Source: Larix sibirica
Lineage: Eukaryota > Streptophyta > Pinopsida > Pinales > Pinaceae
Assembly: GCA_004151065.3 (NCBI GenBank)
Contig: NWUY0304076129.1
Coordinates: 1-20,111 of the forward strand
Length of the DNA: 20,111 bases
Reading direction: 5' to 3'
A program made the translations under genes and the position numbers. The notes below the pieces were generated by a model that was not told where the DNA came from, ran no database searches, and saw nothing but the letters and a program-made list of their open reading frames with translations. Positions 1 to 12,800 of this stretch are shown in pieces (within the stretch, counting starts at the first letter, position 1; each line of letters begins with the position of its first letter).

Positions 1-575
1 TCTCCAGTAACACAATGCTCAACTGCTGTATGAAGTAAAATATTGCACTTTGAACTGTACTATAGGAAATCTCATACCATGCAACACATGATTGTCAAAA
101 TGGCAATGCTTATCCTCCAGCTTCAGTTTAATGATATAGTCTAAAGTCTACTGATGTGGCAGACATCTCACTGGTCTGTTTGCTTTGAGACTTTTATCTA
201 TCAGCTTGTTTGGATAAAATCTAGGCCATGGCATAATATCTATTATGGTCTAGTAGTTCCTAGCAATCATCGAAATGGAATATGGAGTGTATTAATAGAA
301 GACTGCAAGTATTGGGATGGGGGATTCACCAAAACTATCTTATTGAACAAGTTCTCAATGAGAAGAGAAGGGGGGCAGAATGCTATGTTTAAAAAATTCA
401 CTATAAACCTTAGACTTTTTTGAGCCTTTCCTTTTGTTGGTTTGTAATCTATAAACAAATAACTGTTAGGAGGATGTCGAAGGAGGTTTGCAATTATTTT
501 TTTTCAATTGTGGTCCTTTAATAATTCCTGAGACGTACTAAATTTTAATGACTTCTAGTTTTTTGGCTTGTTCAG
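1..575 (+). other. Intron sequence upstream of the first visible CTL1-like exon
   Basis: I see no exon-like conserved protein here in any frame. The stretch ends in a pyrimidine-rich tract and CAG at 573-575, the acceptor of the exon at 576. The open frames present are short and resemble nothing I know. The preceding exon lies outside the window. Confidence 0.5.
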
Positions 576-652
576 CTGGTTGGATCGGGCATGACACTAT
601 TTCAACTGTCATTGGCAAAAGTGCAGCAGATGGTTTTGAAACGAATGGGACT
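576..652 (+). CDS. CTL1: CTL1-like exon: extracellular loop after a membrane segment
   Basis: The acceptor is TTCAG before 576 and the donor is GTAAGA at 653. The exon begins in phase 1 (last two bases of an Ala codon) and encodes the conserved AGWIG followed by a short variable loop ending GFETNGT. Plant CTL1 proteins have the same AGWIG-x-D...IG pattern at this place (recalled, not searched). Confidence 0.85.
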
Positions 653-3600
653 GTAAGATCTGTTTTTTTTGGGCTAAAGTCTGTTTCTTATTTCAAGTTT
701 GTCTTATTGTTTTTTTGTTTAATTATGGATATTTTTAGGAATCTTGATTAATAATCCTTTTTCAATACAGGAACTGGGTCATCTTAGGGCAATTTCTGTT
801 CTAATGACAGTCATACTAGTCATTGTAATTTTGTCAACAATTGCCCTTATTAGGCGAGTCCTTATTGCCAACGCTGTTTTAAAGGTATTATTCTATTTTC
901 TTTCCTCAAATTGGAAGGTTCAACGATTTTACTTTGATATTTATTTAACTTTTCTGATTTACTGTCAAGTTGCTTGAGAACCTTACATTGCGATATGTGT
1001 TTCTTAATATACAATTACATCGAGTGATCATCCCATTATGTTTTCTAAGGCATCTAAAATTACAATCAACAGGGGAACTTTTGGTTTAGAACCATACTAT
1101 GAGGATAGAACAAAGTATGTTATAGCTTCATCTACAGAAGCATGCCTCTAGAAATAGGATATATAGCGTGATTCTTGGACCCTTTTTGTGTGCTTAGTGT
1201 CACTTCCTTGGGCCTTTACGTAATTTTTTTGCATTGAAGTGCTTCCAGAAACATGCCCTAAGGGGTTACACCACATAACATGGACTTCCTTCAACTTGGA
1301 TGCTAGGTTTCAGGAGTATCTGTTCTGCCAAATCTGCCCAGGACTTCCTTCCATCCTCAACCCCTTTTGAACATGTCGTTCAGGTGGGGCAGGCCACAAT
1401 GAGAATGGAAACCTGGTGGATGGCTTAACATTCTGTCAACCTCACTAGTGAACCAAGGCCCCGTTGGTGACCAACCTTTACACGCTAATTAGAAATATCC
1501 TAGTATATTATGTTTAGATCAAATAGAAGCTTACTTCCTAAATAATTTTGCAGTATAATATCTACATATAAGCTATATAAATCTCCTTGGATAAAGACAA
1601 AAATGTACTTGCATGTCACTGAGGTCCTAGCTAATGATCACATCTAAGATGAAAAATAATGTTACTGAAAGTGAAACCACAATTCCCTGATGATTCCATG
1701 GAGGATAAGTTTTTCTTAGAAAAGTAGCACAGATGTATAGTGAAAGGTTGTTCTCTCCCTCTTTCCCTTTGACAGCATTATTCACAATGTTACCTCCCAA
1801 ACCCGCACTTTAAATGTTAGAAGGTCTTTTAACAATGTACAACTCTAGGGGCACTAAGGAAGATTGCCCAATGTCACCACAACAATACTTCCTCTTGCTT
1901 TAGGCTGGTTCTTTTGCAACACAAGGGGAAAACCCTAGAAAATATTGTTTTTGATGCTTTTTTAGAATAAGATGGATGGTGAAATTGACCAAGACTAGTG
2001 CCTATCCCATTGGGTTATGGAGTCAAGACCAATGGACAAGATGGTTTGAATGTGATGAAGAGGCATAGTTAGGCTATTAGCGATATGCTTTAACCAACAT
2101 CGTAGGTTTTTTCAATATGTGGATATTAATAGGAGGGCCCTTCCAAAGATGCACCTCCCAACAATTACAAACAATGAAATATAACATGCAACCATGAACA
2201 AGAAAAGGGATAACAACCTCTCAATATGCAGAAATGACAACAACAGTACCCATTAAATGAACAATGATTACAACAAAAAGTAAGGAGGGTTACACCTAAG
2301 CCTTATCTCTTCGTATTGGAGCAAAGTTGCCCTTATTCTAAGATTGCACCAATAGTTTTTAAGAGCAATTCAAGCTCTGAAATCAACCCATGAAAGGTAC
2401 AAAAAAGATGAAAAACCTCAACTTGAACTCATCCTTCTTCCAATCCTCCCAAAGATATTCAACTAAGTGCTAGGAGGGGAATTCCCTATTTTCCAACCAT
2501 GCCTTACAAATAAATTCCTCTACTCTATTTATAGCTTTCAAATAAAATCCTAATCAATAAAATAATATTAAAAGAGAACTAGAAACCCTAGAGTCAGGGC
2601 ACTTCTCTGAGAGTACCTTTTTGTTGACACATGTTAGCTTCTCTTGAGGTCACTCCTCCAAATATGTGAACGACATGCCTCAAATAATGTGTAATGCCCC
2701 ATAAATACCCTTTAGAATGCTTTATGCCTTCTTGGAGAGGGCATCCCTCAGTAAGAGGGTAGATTCATGATCAAGCAACAAAAGGGTCTTTCTTCACCCT
2801 TGGAGTGAATGCTCCTCATCAAGTGAACTCTTCTTTACTGTACACATGTTTTTAGTGCGACATGGCACCTTTCTAAGTAAGGCGTTCCTCCTTTGGCCTC
2901 TTTCCTTGCCACTTGTCATGCTCTAGGCCTCCTACAAGGTAGGGTGTTTTCTTGTAAGTTGTGCATTGGACATCTCCTATGGTAGGGAATTGTCTTCTAA
3001 GTCTACCTTCTAGCCCACATTGTCCATCCATGTGGTCTCCGACTCTTGAGCCCTCGGTTCAAGCTATGAATAGGGCTCTTCATTAGTGATGTGACAAATG
3101 ATAATGTAGCCCATATATCCATGCCTCCAAATGTGTCAAATTGCCCAAATAGAACCTCATGGTGAAGTATGCCTCCTCATGGTGAAGTATGCCTTCGGTG
3201 GAGCCTCCATCAAGCCAACAATACCCTTCTACACATTTGTTCTTCCCTTGGATGATGAAAGGTGCTTGGGCAAGATAGAACGAAGCACATGACCTTCAAG
3301 TCTCGCCCCACTTGTAACTGCCATTGAACTCCAAGGATCTTCTACTATGCTTGGTGAGAGAAGAAAGCCCATGAAAATGAGGAATAAGACATGCATTTTT
3401 AGGTGGTAACAATCTAGCTCCTTATGGGGACTGCACTCCCTTCCGGGGTGTGAGAGAAGTCTAGAAACTTTACATGATGTACTTGCAAGGTGAATCAAAA
3501 GGATGGCTGTTCGTGATGGGGTGGATCAAAAAGTTCACATCTCGGTGACATGCTACCGAATGTTTTCAATCCCAACTTATTACAAAAAAACTTGGGAATG

Positions 3601-6600
3601 TTCATCTAACTACCCATTCTCAAGAGGCTCTACAGATAAGGCATGAGCCCAAAATGCCAAAGAATATATTTGAAATCTACCACTCGTAAACATTGAGCAT
3701 ATTCTTCCTACCCTACTCTACTATAGAAGATGCGATGCCGACTGAAATCAAAGAGGCACTGCAACCACTGTAGCTCCTCAACAAAACATGAGACCTTCCC
3801 TTGTGTTTGGTAATAAACCAAAACAAGGCTACACCAAACATTTTGCAAGAATAGTTTGGAACATTTGTTACTGTACAACTGAAAGACGTAGTGAACTCCT
3901 AATAGAATACAAAATCAAGATCACAATGAGGCTGATGTGTGTTGCTGCACAAATGATCTATCAATTGCTGGATAGGGCTGGGATATGCACCACCTTCAAA
4001 ATAAGAATGAGACAACCCATTGTTGTCATAATATCCTGCACAATGCTCGTCCAAAGGCTAATTTGACTCCTGCAATAATATCTCTCTCTTGCTGCTAGAA
4101 AAATCCATTGGTACCACATTAAGCAACAAGGAATGAGTGGGTGGCTCCAAGAAAATATGCAAAAATCAACTCTCTTTCGCTTCCATCCATCAACCCTCCT
4201 TGTGTCATATGCCTGGAAAAATCAGATCTGAAAATTTATCAGATTGGAGATTAGGGTTTGCTGCTCCCTTTTCGATGGTGAAAAAATACTGCCACATGTC
4301 AACACATGCCAATGCTGCTGGCCATACACGTGGGTGCCATAAAAATGCACTCTTTTGCTGATTTCATGTGCAAGGTATAAATGCCCACTAAAAATATCAT
4401 TGGCCAGACGTCTCTTTATGCAGAGCTATACCTCATGATGACTATCAATTTCATGACGCAATAAATCTGCGTCCCTGCTGAAAGTGTATGGATGCTGATT
4501 ATCAAATATAGAAGCAAATGCACCACATACCTCAACACTCTTTGGCGGTCCAAAATGGGGACTAAAATCTGAATTTTCCTCTTGTTGCATCATGAAATTG
4601 TTCTCAAGGCTGATATGAAATGGAAGGCATATATTGGTGCCTCCAACCATAAAATACTTATTGTCAGTATCATAACAGGGATCCCCAAAAACAAATTGTA
4701 ATCCATGTCCTAATTATGCCTTTTAATCAAGGCAAGCGAGCCAATATCATCATGGTCATCGTCATGGCAGCCATGTTCTTCATCATTCAAATAATCTTCA
4801 TCCTCCCAGGGTTTGTTTACAAATTCTATCCTTTCCATCTTTTCTTTACAAATTCTATCCTTTCGAGAGATTTGAAAAGGAAATTCACAATAATTGACCA
4901 AACCCTTGTTTTCTTTAGAAACAATGATGGTTGTTGGATTGTCCTCCTCATACAAATGTAAATTAGCATCAGAGGATGCTTCTTCTGCAACAAGTTGGAA
5001 TGCATAGTCTTCAATAGAATCTTCACCATCAGGATCTTCTTCATGAGTCATCACAACAAAGTCTTCAAGAACTTTATCACACTTCTCTTCATCTTGATCT
5101 AAAATCTCATGTGTAAACTATGATGAAAGAGAAAGCTGGTCATCCAAGCAAATCCTCTTGAAACTCATTTCCAAGCTCCTCATGGTCCGACTCACCATAT
5201 TTATTTTGAATAGCCTCAACAACAAACTTCAATGCCCCATATTAGAGCATCCGAGGGTTTCCTTTGATATGGAAGCATTAGGTCCTGTATCTCCCTTTCT
5301 TTTTCACGGTAAGCATTACATAATGCATGGACATCATGCGGCTCATCAACTACATCTTCAATCTATTCTTCTTATTAATAATTAAGTTTCCAATACTTGC
5401 AGAATTCTTTAAATAAACTTGCAAATGAAGAGATTTCCTTTGGACTACAATCATCAAACGATTTCAATGCGTCATCTTCCAAGGTAAGTACAAATATTTT
5501 CATTATGACATCCTCATGGACAACATGAGATATGAAATAAGTTCAATGAAAGATGTCACATAGTGTAGATGAATTAGTATGTACATGGAACTTCAAAATG
5601 TGCTCGTCTGATCTTGGATTGGGAAGCTCATTTGGATATCCAAGAATACCCTAGAAATCTAGAGGACACAACCCTACATCATCCAACTCTTCTTAGAGTG
5701 ATGCCATATTTCTTTGTTTCCAAATCTTCAAAACGAAAAATCTATATGAAATTTTGAAAACACATCATCATTTTACTCCTTTTCCATATTAGTGCAACCA
5801 CCAAATGAGGCTTCAAATGCCTTTAAACCTTGTTGGATGTCCTCACCTCTACAAACGTTAGGTTACTTCAAAATATTTTGGAACAGAACTTTGTTCCTTT
5901 GTTGAGTCGTCAAATGAGAAAAAGATCTTCAAAGAAATTCCCTTATCAAATCACTATAGCCAATCTATTGAACTCATCCATGAAAGGTACAAATCGTTTC
6001 GAAGCCTACACTGGTCACAAGCCTGATGTGTCACATCTCAGGGTTTTTGGCTCCACTGCATGGGCTAATCTCGGGAATTGAACTTTATCCCTGGAAACGA
6101 TGCCGGTTTGTTATATCCCAAACCTGCACTTCAAATGTTACAATGTCCTTTAATAATCCTATGGGTACTTTGGAAGATTGCCAATGTCACCACAGCAATA
6201 TTCCTCTTGGTTTAGGTCAATTCTTCTTTGGTACAAGTGGGAAACCCTAGAAAAGATGTTTTTGATGTTTTCTTTAGCATAAGATGAATGGGATTGACCA
6301 AGATGGATGCCTATCCAATTGGGTTATGGAGTCAAGACCAATGAACACAAGGGTTTGGATGTGATGAAGAGGTGTAGCTAGGCTATTAACAATATGCTCT
6401 AAACCAATCACATAGGTATTTTCAATATGCAAAAATTAATAGGAGGACCCCACCAAATATGCACCTCACAACAATTACAAAAACAACCAAATATAACATG
6501 CAACCATGAACAAGAAAAAGGACAATAAAAGACACTCAATATGCATAAATGACAACAACAATACCCATTAAATGGACACTGATTACAACAAGAAATAACA

Positions 6601-9600
6601 AGGGTTACTCCTTAGCCTTATCTCTTCATATGAAAGAAAAATTGACCTTCTTCAAATATTACACCAACAGTTTGTAAGAGTAATTGTAAGCTTTAAATCA
6701 ATTCATGAAAAGTACAAAAAATATGAAAAACCTCAACTTGAACTCATCTTTCTTTCAGTCCTCCCAAAGATATTCAAATAAGTGCCTGGAGGGGAATTCC
6801 CTATTTTCCAACCATGTCTTTATGAATGAATTCCTATCCTCTATTTGTACCTTTCAATTCAAACCCTAAACAATAACATAATATTAAAAGAGAGCTAGAA
6901 ACCCTAGAGATAAGTTGCTCCTCCTGGAGTAGATTTTAGGTGTCAACTTCTCTTTGAGGTCCACCCTCCAAATATGTGAACATGTCTCAAATAATGTGCA
7001 ATGCCCCATAAATACCTTTTAGATTGTTTTAGATGCCTTCTTGAAGAGGATGCCCCTCATTAAGAGGGTAGTTTCACAATCAAGCAACATAAAGGTCATT
7101 CTTTTCACCCTTGGAGTGGAACACTCCTCTTTTCACTCTTGGACTGGAACTCTCCTCATCAAGTGAACTCTATGTTGTTATAGAAATGCTTTTAGCACCA
7201 AATGACACCTTTCTAAGTAGGGTGTTCCTCCCTTTGCCTCTTTCCTTGCACATGTCATGCTCTAGCCCTCCTACAAAGTGGGGCATCTTATGTTTTGGGC
7301 CTTGTTTGACCCCTACCTCACCATAAGTCATGCCTTGGACATCTCCTATTGTAGGGCATTTATCTTCTAAGTCTCCCTTCTGGTGCTACCACATCATCCA
7401 TCCATGTTGTCCTAAGTCCTGGGTTCAAGCTATGAATAGGGTGCTCCTTTAATGATGCTACAAATGGTAATGAAGGCCATGTAGCCATGCCTCCAAATGT
7501 GTCAAATGTGCCCAAATAGAACGTCATGGTGAAATATGCCTTTGGAAGAGCCTCCATCAAGCCAATAATACCCCTTTACACCTTTGTTCTTACCCTGGAT
7601 GATGGAAAGTGCTTGTGCAAGATAGAATAAGGCGTATGACCTCCAAGTCTCTCCTCGCAACCTGTAACTGCCATTGAACTCCAAGGATCTTCTGCTATGC
7701 TTGACAAGAGAAGAAGGCCCACGAAAATACAAATCAAGACATGCATTTTTAGGTGGTAGCACTCAACATTGCTGATTTCATGATGGCTGATGGGTCTACA
7801 GGCCGCTTCTCTGATTCTAATGCAAATTATGATTGAATTCTTGTCTTGGTCTTTGCTCGTAATCCTACCAACCTGCTTCGAGACTTCAAGATTGCTTTTT
7901 TTCCCTCTCCATTTATATAATCTGTCACTACTTCATTGTCTAGGGTTTACCTTTTTGGGTTCACCCACTTGTTTGTTATTTTGTTATTTGTCCTTTTATT
8001 AGAGCATATACCTATTTTTGTCTTTCCTTTTAAGGAGATGTTTTCAACACCCCTTCGTTGCCATTGATGCTTCTTTTCCTTTTTAGTCCCGTGATTCGAT
8101 TTTGGTCATTTGTGAATATTAATATAGTTAATTTCTTTCTCTTATCATGGGGTTCCACATTGCATTACATCTTAAAAAATGTATTTAATAGAGAAAAACA
8201 AATAGGGTACATGTTTCTTTGTTTTAACCTACACAGAGTTTTGTATAGGTTTGGCCTTTGTTTTTCCATAGAAATCTTGTATAGACCATTTAATGTACAA
8301 CATGATCATATGATTAATATATACAATTTAAATGTATGAAAGCTGTATTATTGTGATGATGTTGGTGTTACCGTCTATTGAAACCTTTGTTTTTCCATAG
8401 AAATCTTTGTATAGACCATTTAATGTACAACATGATCATATGATTAATATATACAATTTAAATGTATGAAAGCTATATTATTGTGATGATGTTGGTGTTA
8501 CCGTCTATTGAAACCAGCATTGGTTTAATGGATCTTAACATTGAAAAGTTAATTATTCTGTTTTAGTCTGTTGATTTACTTTTTATGAGCAAATAGCTTG
8601 CAAATAAGATTACCAATCTCATTGGTGTTTTCATGGGTTAATTTATTATAATATTAGTGGTATTACAAATGTTTTGAAAACGAGATCTAATCTGTGTGGG
8701 TTCTTCACCTTAAGAGAAAATGTTTTTCATCTTCTACGTTGTTAGAATTGCAAACTTTAGAAATTCTTTCTTCCTAGGGTGTTTTAGGTCTTGTCCATCT
8801 CCGAGTTTCACTATGAAACTCATGTGAATTTGTTCTTATTTTTGCAATATTTATTTTCTTCTTGAAGCTAGCAACAATAAAAAGATAATTTTGATCTTTT
8901 AACTTAATGTTAATGGTCTCTTTGTAGTAAACCAATTTTACTTATTCTCAATCTCATTCTAATGCATAACATTTCTTTAAAATTATTTATGATAATACTT
9001 TTAATGATGTTAATATTTAAAAGAGCATCCTCTTCTACTAGCCCTTAACAAGGCAGTGAGGAATAACATCTAGGAGTGATTTTTACTAATGTTTGAAGTT
9101 GTCTAATATATATTATGTATAAACAATATATTCATGTTATTAACAATTATTCTTGGTTGGTAAATAGCCTTTGTTAAGGAAGTGGGCTCTACCTTCGAAC
9201 TAGTTGTAGTGGTTTGTAATGGTTGAAGGAATTTATTTTTTTCAAAACCACCCGGTTTTGCACCTAGCCCTATTGATTGATAAACATTGGCTAGGCTTAA
9301 TTAACAATAAAATATCACAATATAGTACATATTGATGCATTAACTTAATATGTTCTTGAGAGATTAAACTTCTCTTAGAAGAAAGCACACTTGATTTACT
9401 ACTTGACCATATGATTAATGATATTATCACATCTATTATTTTTAAAAACTTTTTTCGATTTATAATCGAACTTTACTTTGGGCTATATAATATGCAAAAA
9501 GTAAAACAAAACTGGAAGACGTACTATTTTATATTCTCCTAAGAATGTTTTAGCGTAAATTTGTCCAATATTGTTAGAAATCGAAAATGGGAAAATTCGC

Positions 9601-9815
9601 TTATTATTCACAAGAAAATTTATTGAGTAAGATCTACTTGTTAAAGATTGGTAAAATAATATTCAACAAATACTGCAAACTAGAAAAGATTCGGCTGTAT
9701 CTTTTGATGAACTTCATGATGCACTTTAACAAAATTAACAAGCTCAATTCTAAATGAAACATTGAAACATATATATATATATATATATATATAAACCAAT
9801 TAAACTTCGCATGGT

Positions 9816-9847
<32 letters not shown>

Positions 9848-12800
9848 AATTAAACTTCGCACGGTTTCGATATTCAATGATTCCTTGTACAATCAACACT
9901 GAAACATAAATAAAACAATCTATATTATGGAATAACAAAAAAAAATGTGAAAACTATATCATGAAATAGCAAACAAAATGTGAAAATCATGTTCAAAGGA
10001 GTGGGATTTACGTGTGAGGAATGATGAGTTTTTTAAATTTTTATGAGGGTTTCTGGCTTTGAGGTGGCCATGGGATCAAAGTCCATCCTCTTATCATTTT
10101 TAAGACTAAACATTAGCCATTACATTTATAGCCACAATTTTAATTGGCTGAGATGTGATCAAATCATAAATCAATGGGAGTTTACCATTATTGATCCAAG
10201 TTTGATTCTCAGAGTGAGGATACCTTTGACATCTAAAACTGGGAATTCTCAAAGTAACATGTCCTCGAAGTGATGATCGGTTGATTCCAAATCTCAAAAT
10301 CCAATCTCTGTGAATACAAGTAGATTCCAATAGATTCCAGTAGTGGGATGGGATCAAATGGAGAAAACTAAATCCCAACTCTGACCAAAAACTAAATAAA
10401 GATGTTTAAAAAAAATAAATCCCAACTCTGACCAAAAAATAAAGATGTTTAAAAAAAAAAATCATAGAATAAAAGACAAGATTGAAAATATGTCAGTAGC
10501 TTTTGAGGATACTTAAATGTCTTGCATTTGCTCTTCTACGTCCATGTGTTGCAATGACGCTTCAACGTCTGCGTCATCTAGGCCAAGATTAACGACAAAC
10601 TCAGAATCATCTCACTCCTGAACGAGGCTCAATGGATCCTCCTCAACATATACGAATATCTTAGTAGTTTGAATATCCCTAAGGCTGGGGTCAAGGCCAA
10701 ACATCAACAACATGGTAAAGGGCCGACTTAGCTAACATAAGCAATTCAGATAATTTGATCAGAGAAGATGACTAAGAGTTTATTGTTACGCTCATGGTTA
10801 AGTTGGTACTTCATTGCCACGTGCTTCACCTCCTATCCTAAGGAATAGGATACTTTACTGGAGAACAAGGCAATGACGTCCTTACTTCTCCCCCAAAAAT
10901 CACTGTCAAGTATCCCACATGTCAGACCATGCCCATATGAATGATTGGCTAGGCAAGGGTTCGTTGACCTGCACAACAAATAGCATTGTCCAAAATAATC
11001 TATCTATTTTATAACAAGATAATCATTACCCAGATTGGGAGATGCCATTGCCTGAAGACCCCTAAGCGTCGTCTCACCTGCAACTCAACGACATTTCCTA
11101 TACAATGGATATACAATAGTATCATAAATACTGTATAGATTAGGATATACGTATAAATTAGGATATACACCATTAGATTTGAAACATTTAAAGTTTAATA
11201 ATATATATCTTTGCCTATATAATATTTATTACAGGATACATATTGATTACCAATCTTTTATCTTCCCCACAGTTTAATTTGATATTGAAATCAATCATAT
11301 CCACCTCAATATTATCATCACTGCTTCTTACTTACAATTGTTCGTTGCGAAACTTAAGATTGTAGTGCACAAACATAAAATCATTAAGATTCAAGACTCA
11401 GTCAAATCTGGATTCAATGACTATCAAGGTTTAAGACTGAGAGTCAAATCTGGAATCCACTCTGTAATTTATTGTGACTCGGGAATATTTGCTGTGATTC
11501 GTTGGGGTTTGAAAAACTCAACAGGTTTAAGTGTTGGGCAGGTCAACTTATTTCCATGTAAAACCCTTCGGGTTGGGTTCAAACCGACTTGTTTAGGTTG
11601 GAGAAACTTGTAGAATTAGCGACTTGGGAGTCTAGCCGTAGAGGCCTGTGACGGTTCAAAATTCACTGCCATTGAGTGGGTGCCAGAGTTCAAAATGTCT
11701 CATCAAAGCCTTTCTACTATGTGTGATCACTAGTATTAGCTGGACTTTGGGGTTGCTACGTCTCCAGTTTTTCCTCCTTGGCTGATCAGTGTTGTGTCAT
11801 TGACTCAGGCTTTCTGTTAAATTTTTTCATTCGGTAATTTTTTCAAATCTCTTTTTTAATCAATTTGTTAATTTTATTTTTTTCTAAATTAATTCATCCA
11901 ATTTTTTATAAAAGAAAATTATTTTACTTAATACTTTTTAAATTGAAAATACTTATTTTTTAATTAAAATATGACAAACATTTATAGTTGCCAAGTTGGC
12001 AAAACGATCCTCCGATGTTAATGTTTTTACATATATAAGATGAGTATCACGCTATCAGCTCTTAAAATTTTCTCTCTATTAACTCTGTTAAAATAACTGA
12101 ACCGGACCTTGGTTAGAGTTCATTGTTCTGGAATCTGGACCTTGCCTGCTAATTGTTCTGACGATGTAATAATTTATAATCATATTTTTTTTGATAAAGC
12201 AAAAGTTGTCTCGAATCCCCTTCACTGTATGTTCGGGATTGATTCTGAAGAGACGAAAATACGATGATGTTGGATTGTGTGCACTCTTTGAAGGTTCGAC
12301 ACTAGACCTAAGTTATATATATATATGTCCAGTGTTACATATCTCCACATGGGAATTGTTTTGAACTGCACACTGGAAATAAAAGAACTAAACCTAGACA
12401 TAAACAAAGATTAAAGGGCCTGATTCGGAATATTGAAAAAAAAACAGGAAATAAACCTTAACACAAGGACCTGGGAGAGAATTGGAGATCATTGCTGAGT
12501 GTCTGGGTTCACATCTATTCACAGTGGTGGATTGGCATCTTTCTTCTGGATTTAAGCTTTATCTCCTGAAGTTCCTGCCTTATTTACAACCTCTTCCACT
12601 TCCGCTTCAGCTCCCATCTCTGCTCCATAACATTTAAAACCGACAAAACTATGCACTTGGGTCGATCATGCAATCTTGTTACCTATCAGCTTTTGCTAGT
12701 TAATTTCCAAGAACAATTCCTTAGGTGAACCTATGCTAAAATACATCGTGGAAGGAGGGGGATTCTCTCAACTTCAAGACATTGCAGATTACGAAAAGGA

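Larger units (their letters stand above)
1788..3411 (-). repeat. Left LTR (3' LTR in element orientation)
   Basis: 1624 bp aligned along its length with 6109-7761. It starts TGTTACCTCCCAAACC and ends AGGTGGTAACA. It contains a private 20-bp perfect tandem duplication at 3155-3194. On the minus strand it has a canonical CTATAAATAG at 2534-2525. Confidence 0.85.
1788..7761 (-). mobile_element. Degraded LTR retrotransposon, gag-only (non-autonomous type), antisense to the host gene
   Basis: Two long direct repeats (1788-3411 and 6109-7761) flank 2.7 kb of internal sequence. Both repeats begin TGTTA and end ..CA, and the outer flanks carry a 5-bp near duplication (CACAA and CTCAA). Inside, the minus strand carries a broken gag-like protein (about 5693-4426), so the element runs right to left. 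No protease, reverse transcriptase or integrase of its own is visible, and 2.7 kb would be short for a full pol. A reversed Ty1/copia integrase scrap sits next to the right LTR. I could not find a convincing primer-binding site or polypurine tract. The LTRs differ at many sites, by eye about 15-20% (not computed), so the insertion is old. Confidence 0.85.

Noticed and set aside
154-423. 89-codon plus-strand frame, considered as an upstream CTL1 exon
   Set aside because: No CTL-like motif, no fitting splice borders.
1688-1694. CTGATGA string, possible hammerhead ribozyme core (searched because Penelope-like elements can carry them)
   Set aside because: No matching GAAA and helix I/III pairing around it; chance occurrence.
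2695-2712. TGTAATGCCCCATAAATACC inside the LTR, considered as the start of a second nested LTR
   Set aside because: Present at the same place in both LTRs and without a matching end; part of the LTR itself.
3229-3498. 89-codon minus-strand frame
   Set aside because: Crosses the LTR boundary at 3411, so it cannot be an ancestral coding frame of the element.
5158-5385. Plus-strand open frame of 75 codons
   Set aside because: Antisense shadow of the minus-strand gag-like protein.
8058-8339. 93-codon hydrophobic open frame on the plus strand
   Set aside because: Hydrophobic only because the DNA is T-rich; no conserved motif, and it runs into the tandem duplication.
11518-11610. GGTTGGGTTCAAACC stretch, considered as a tRNA T-arm
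   Set aside because: No acceptor stem, anticodon arm or correct spacing found.
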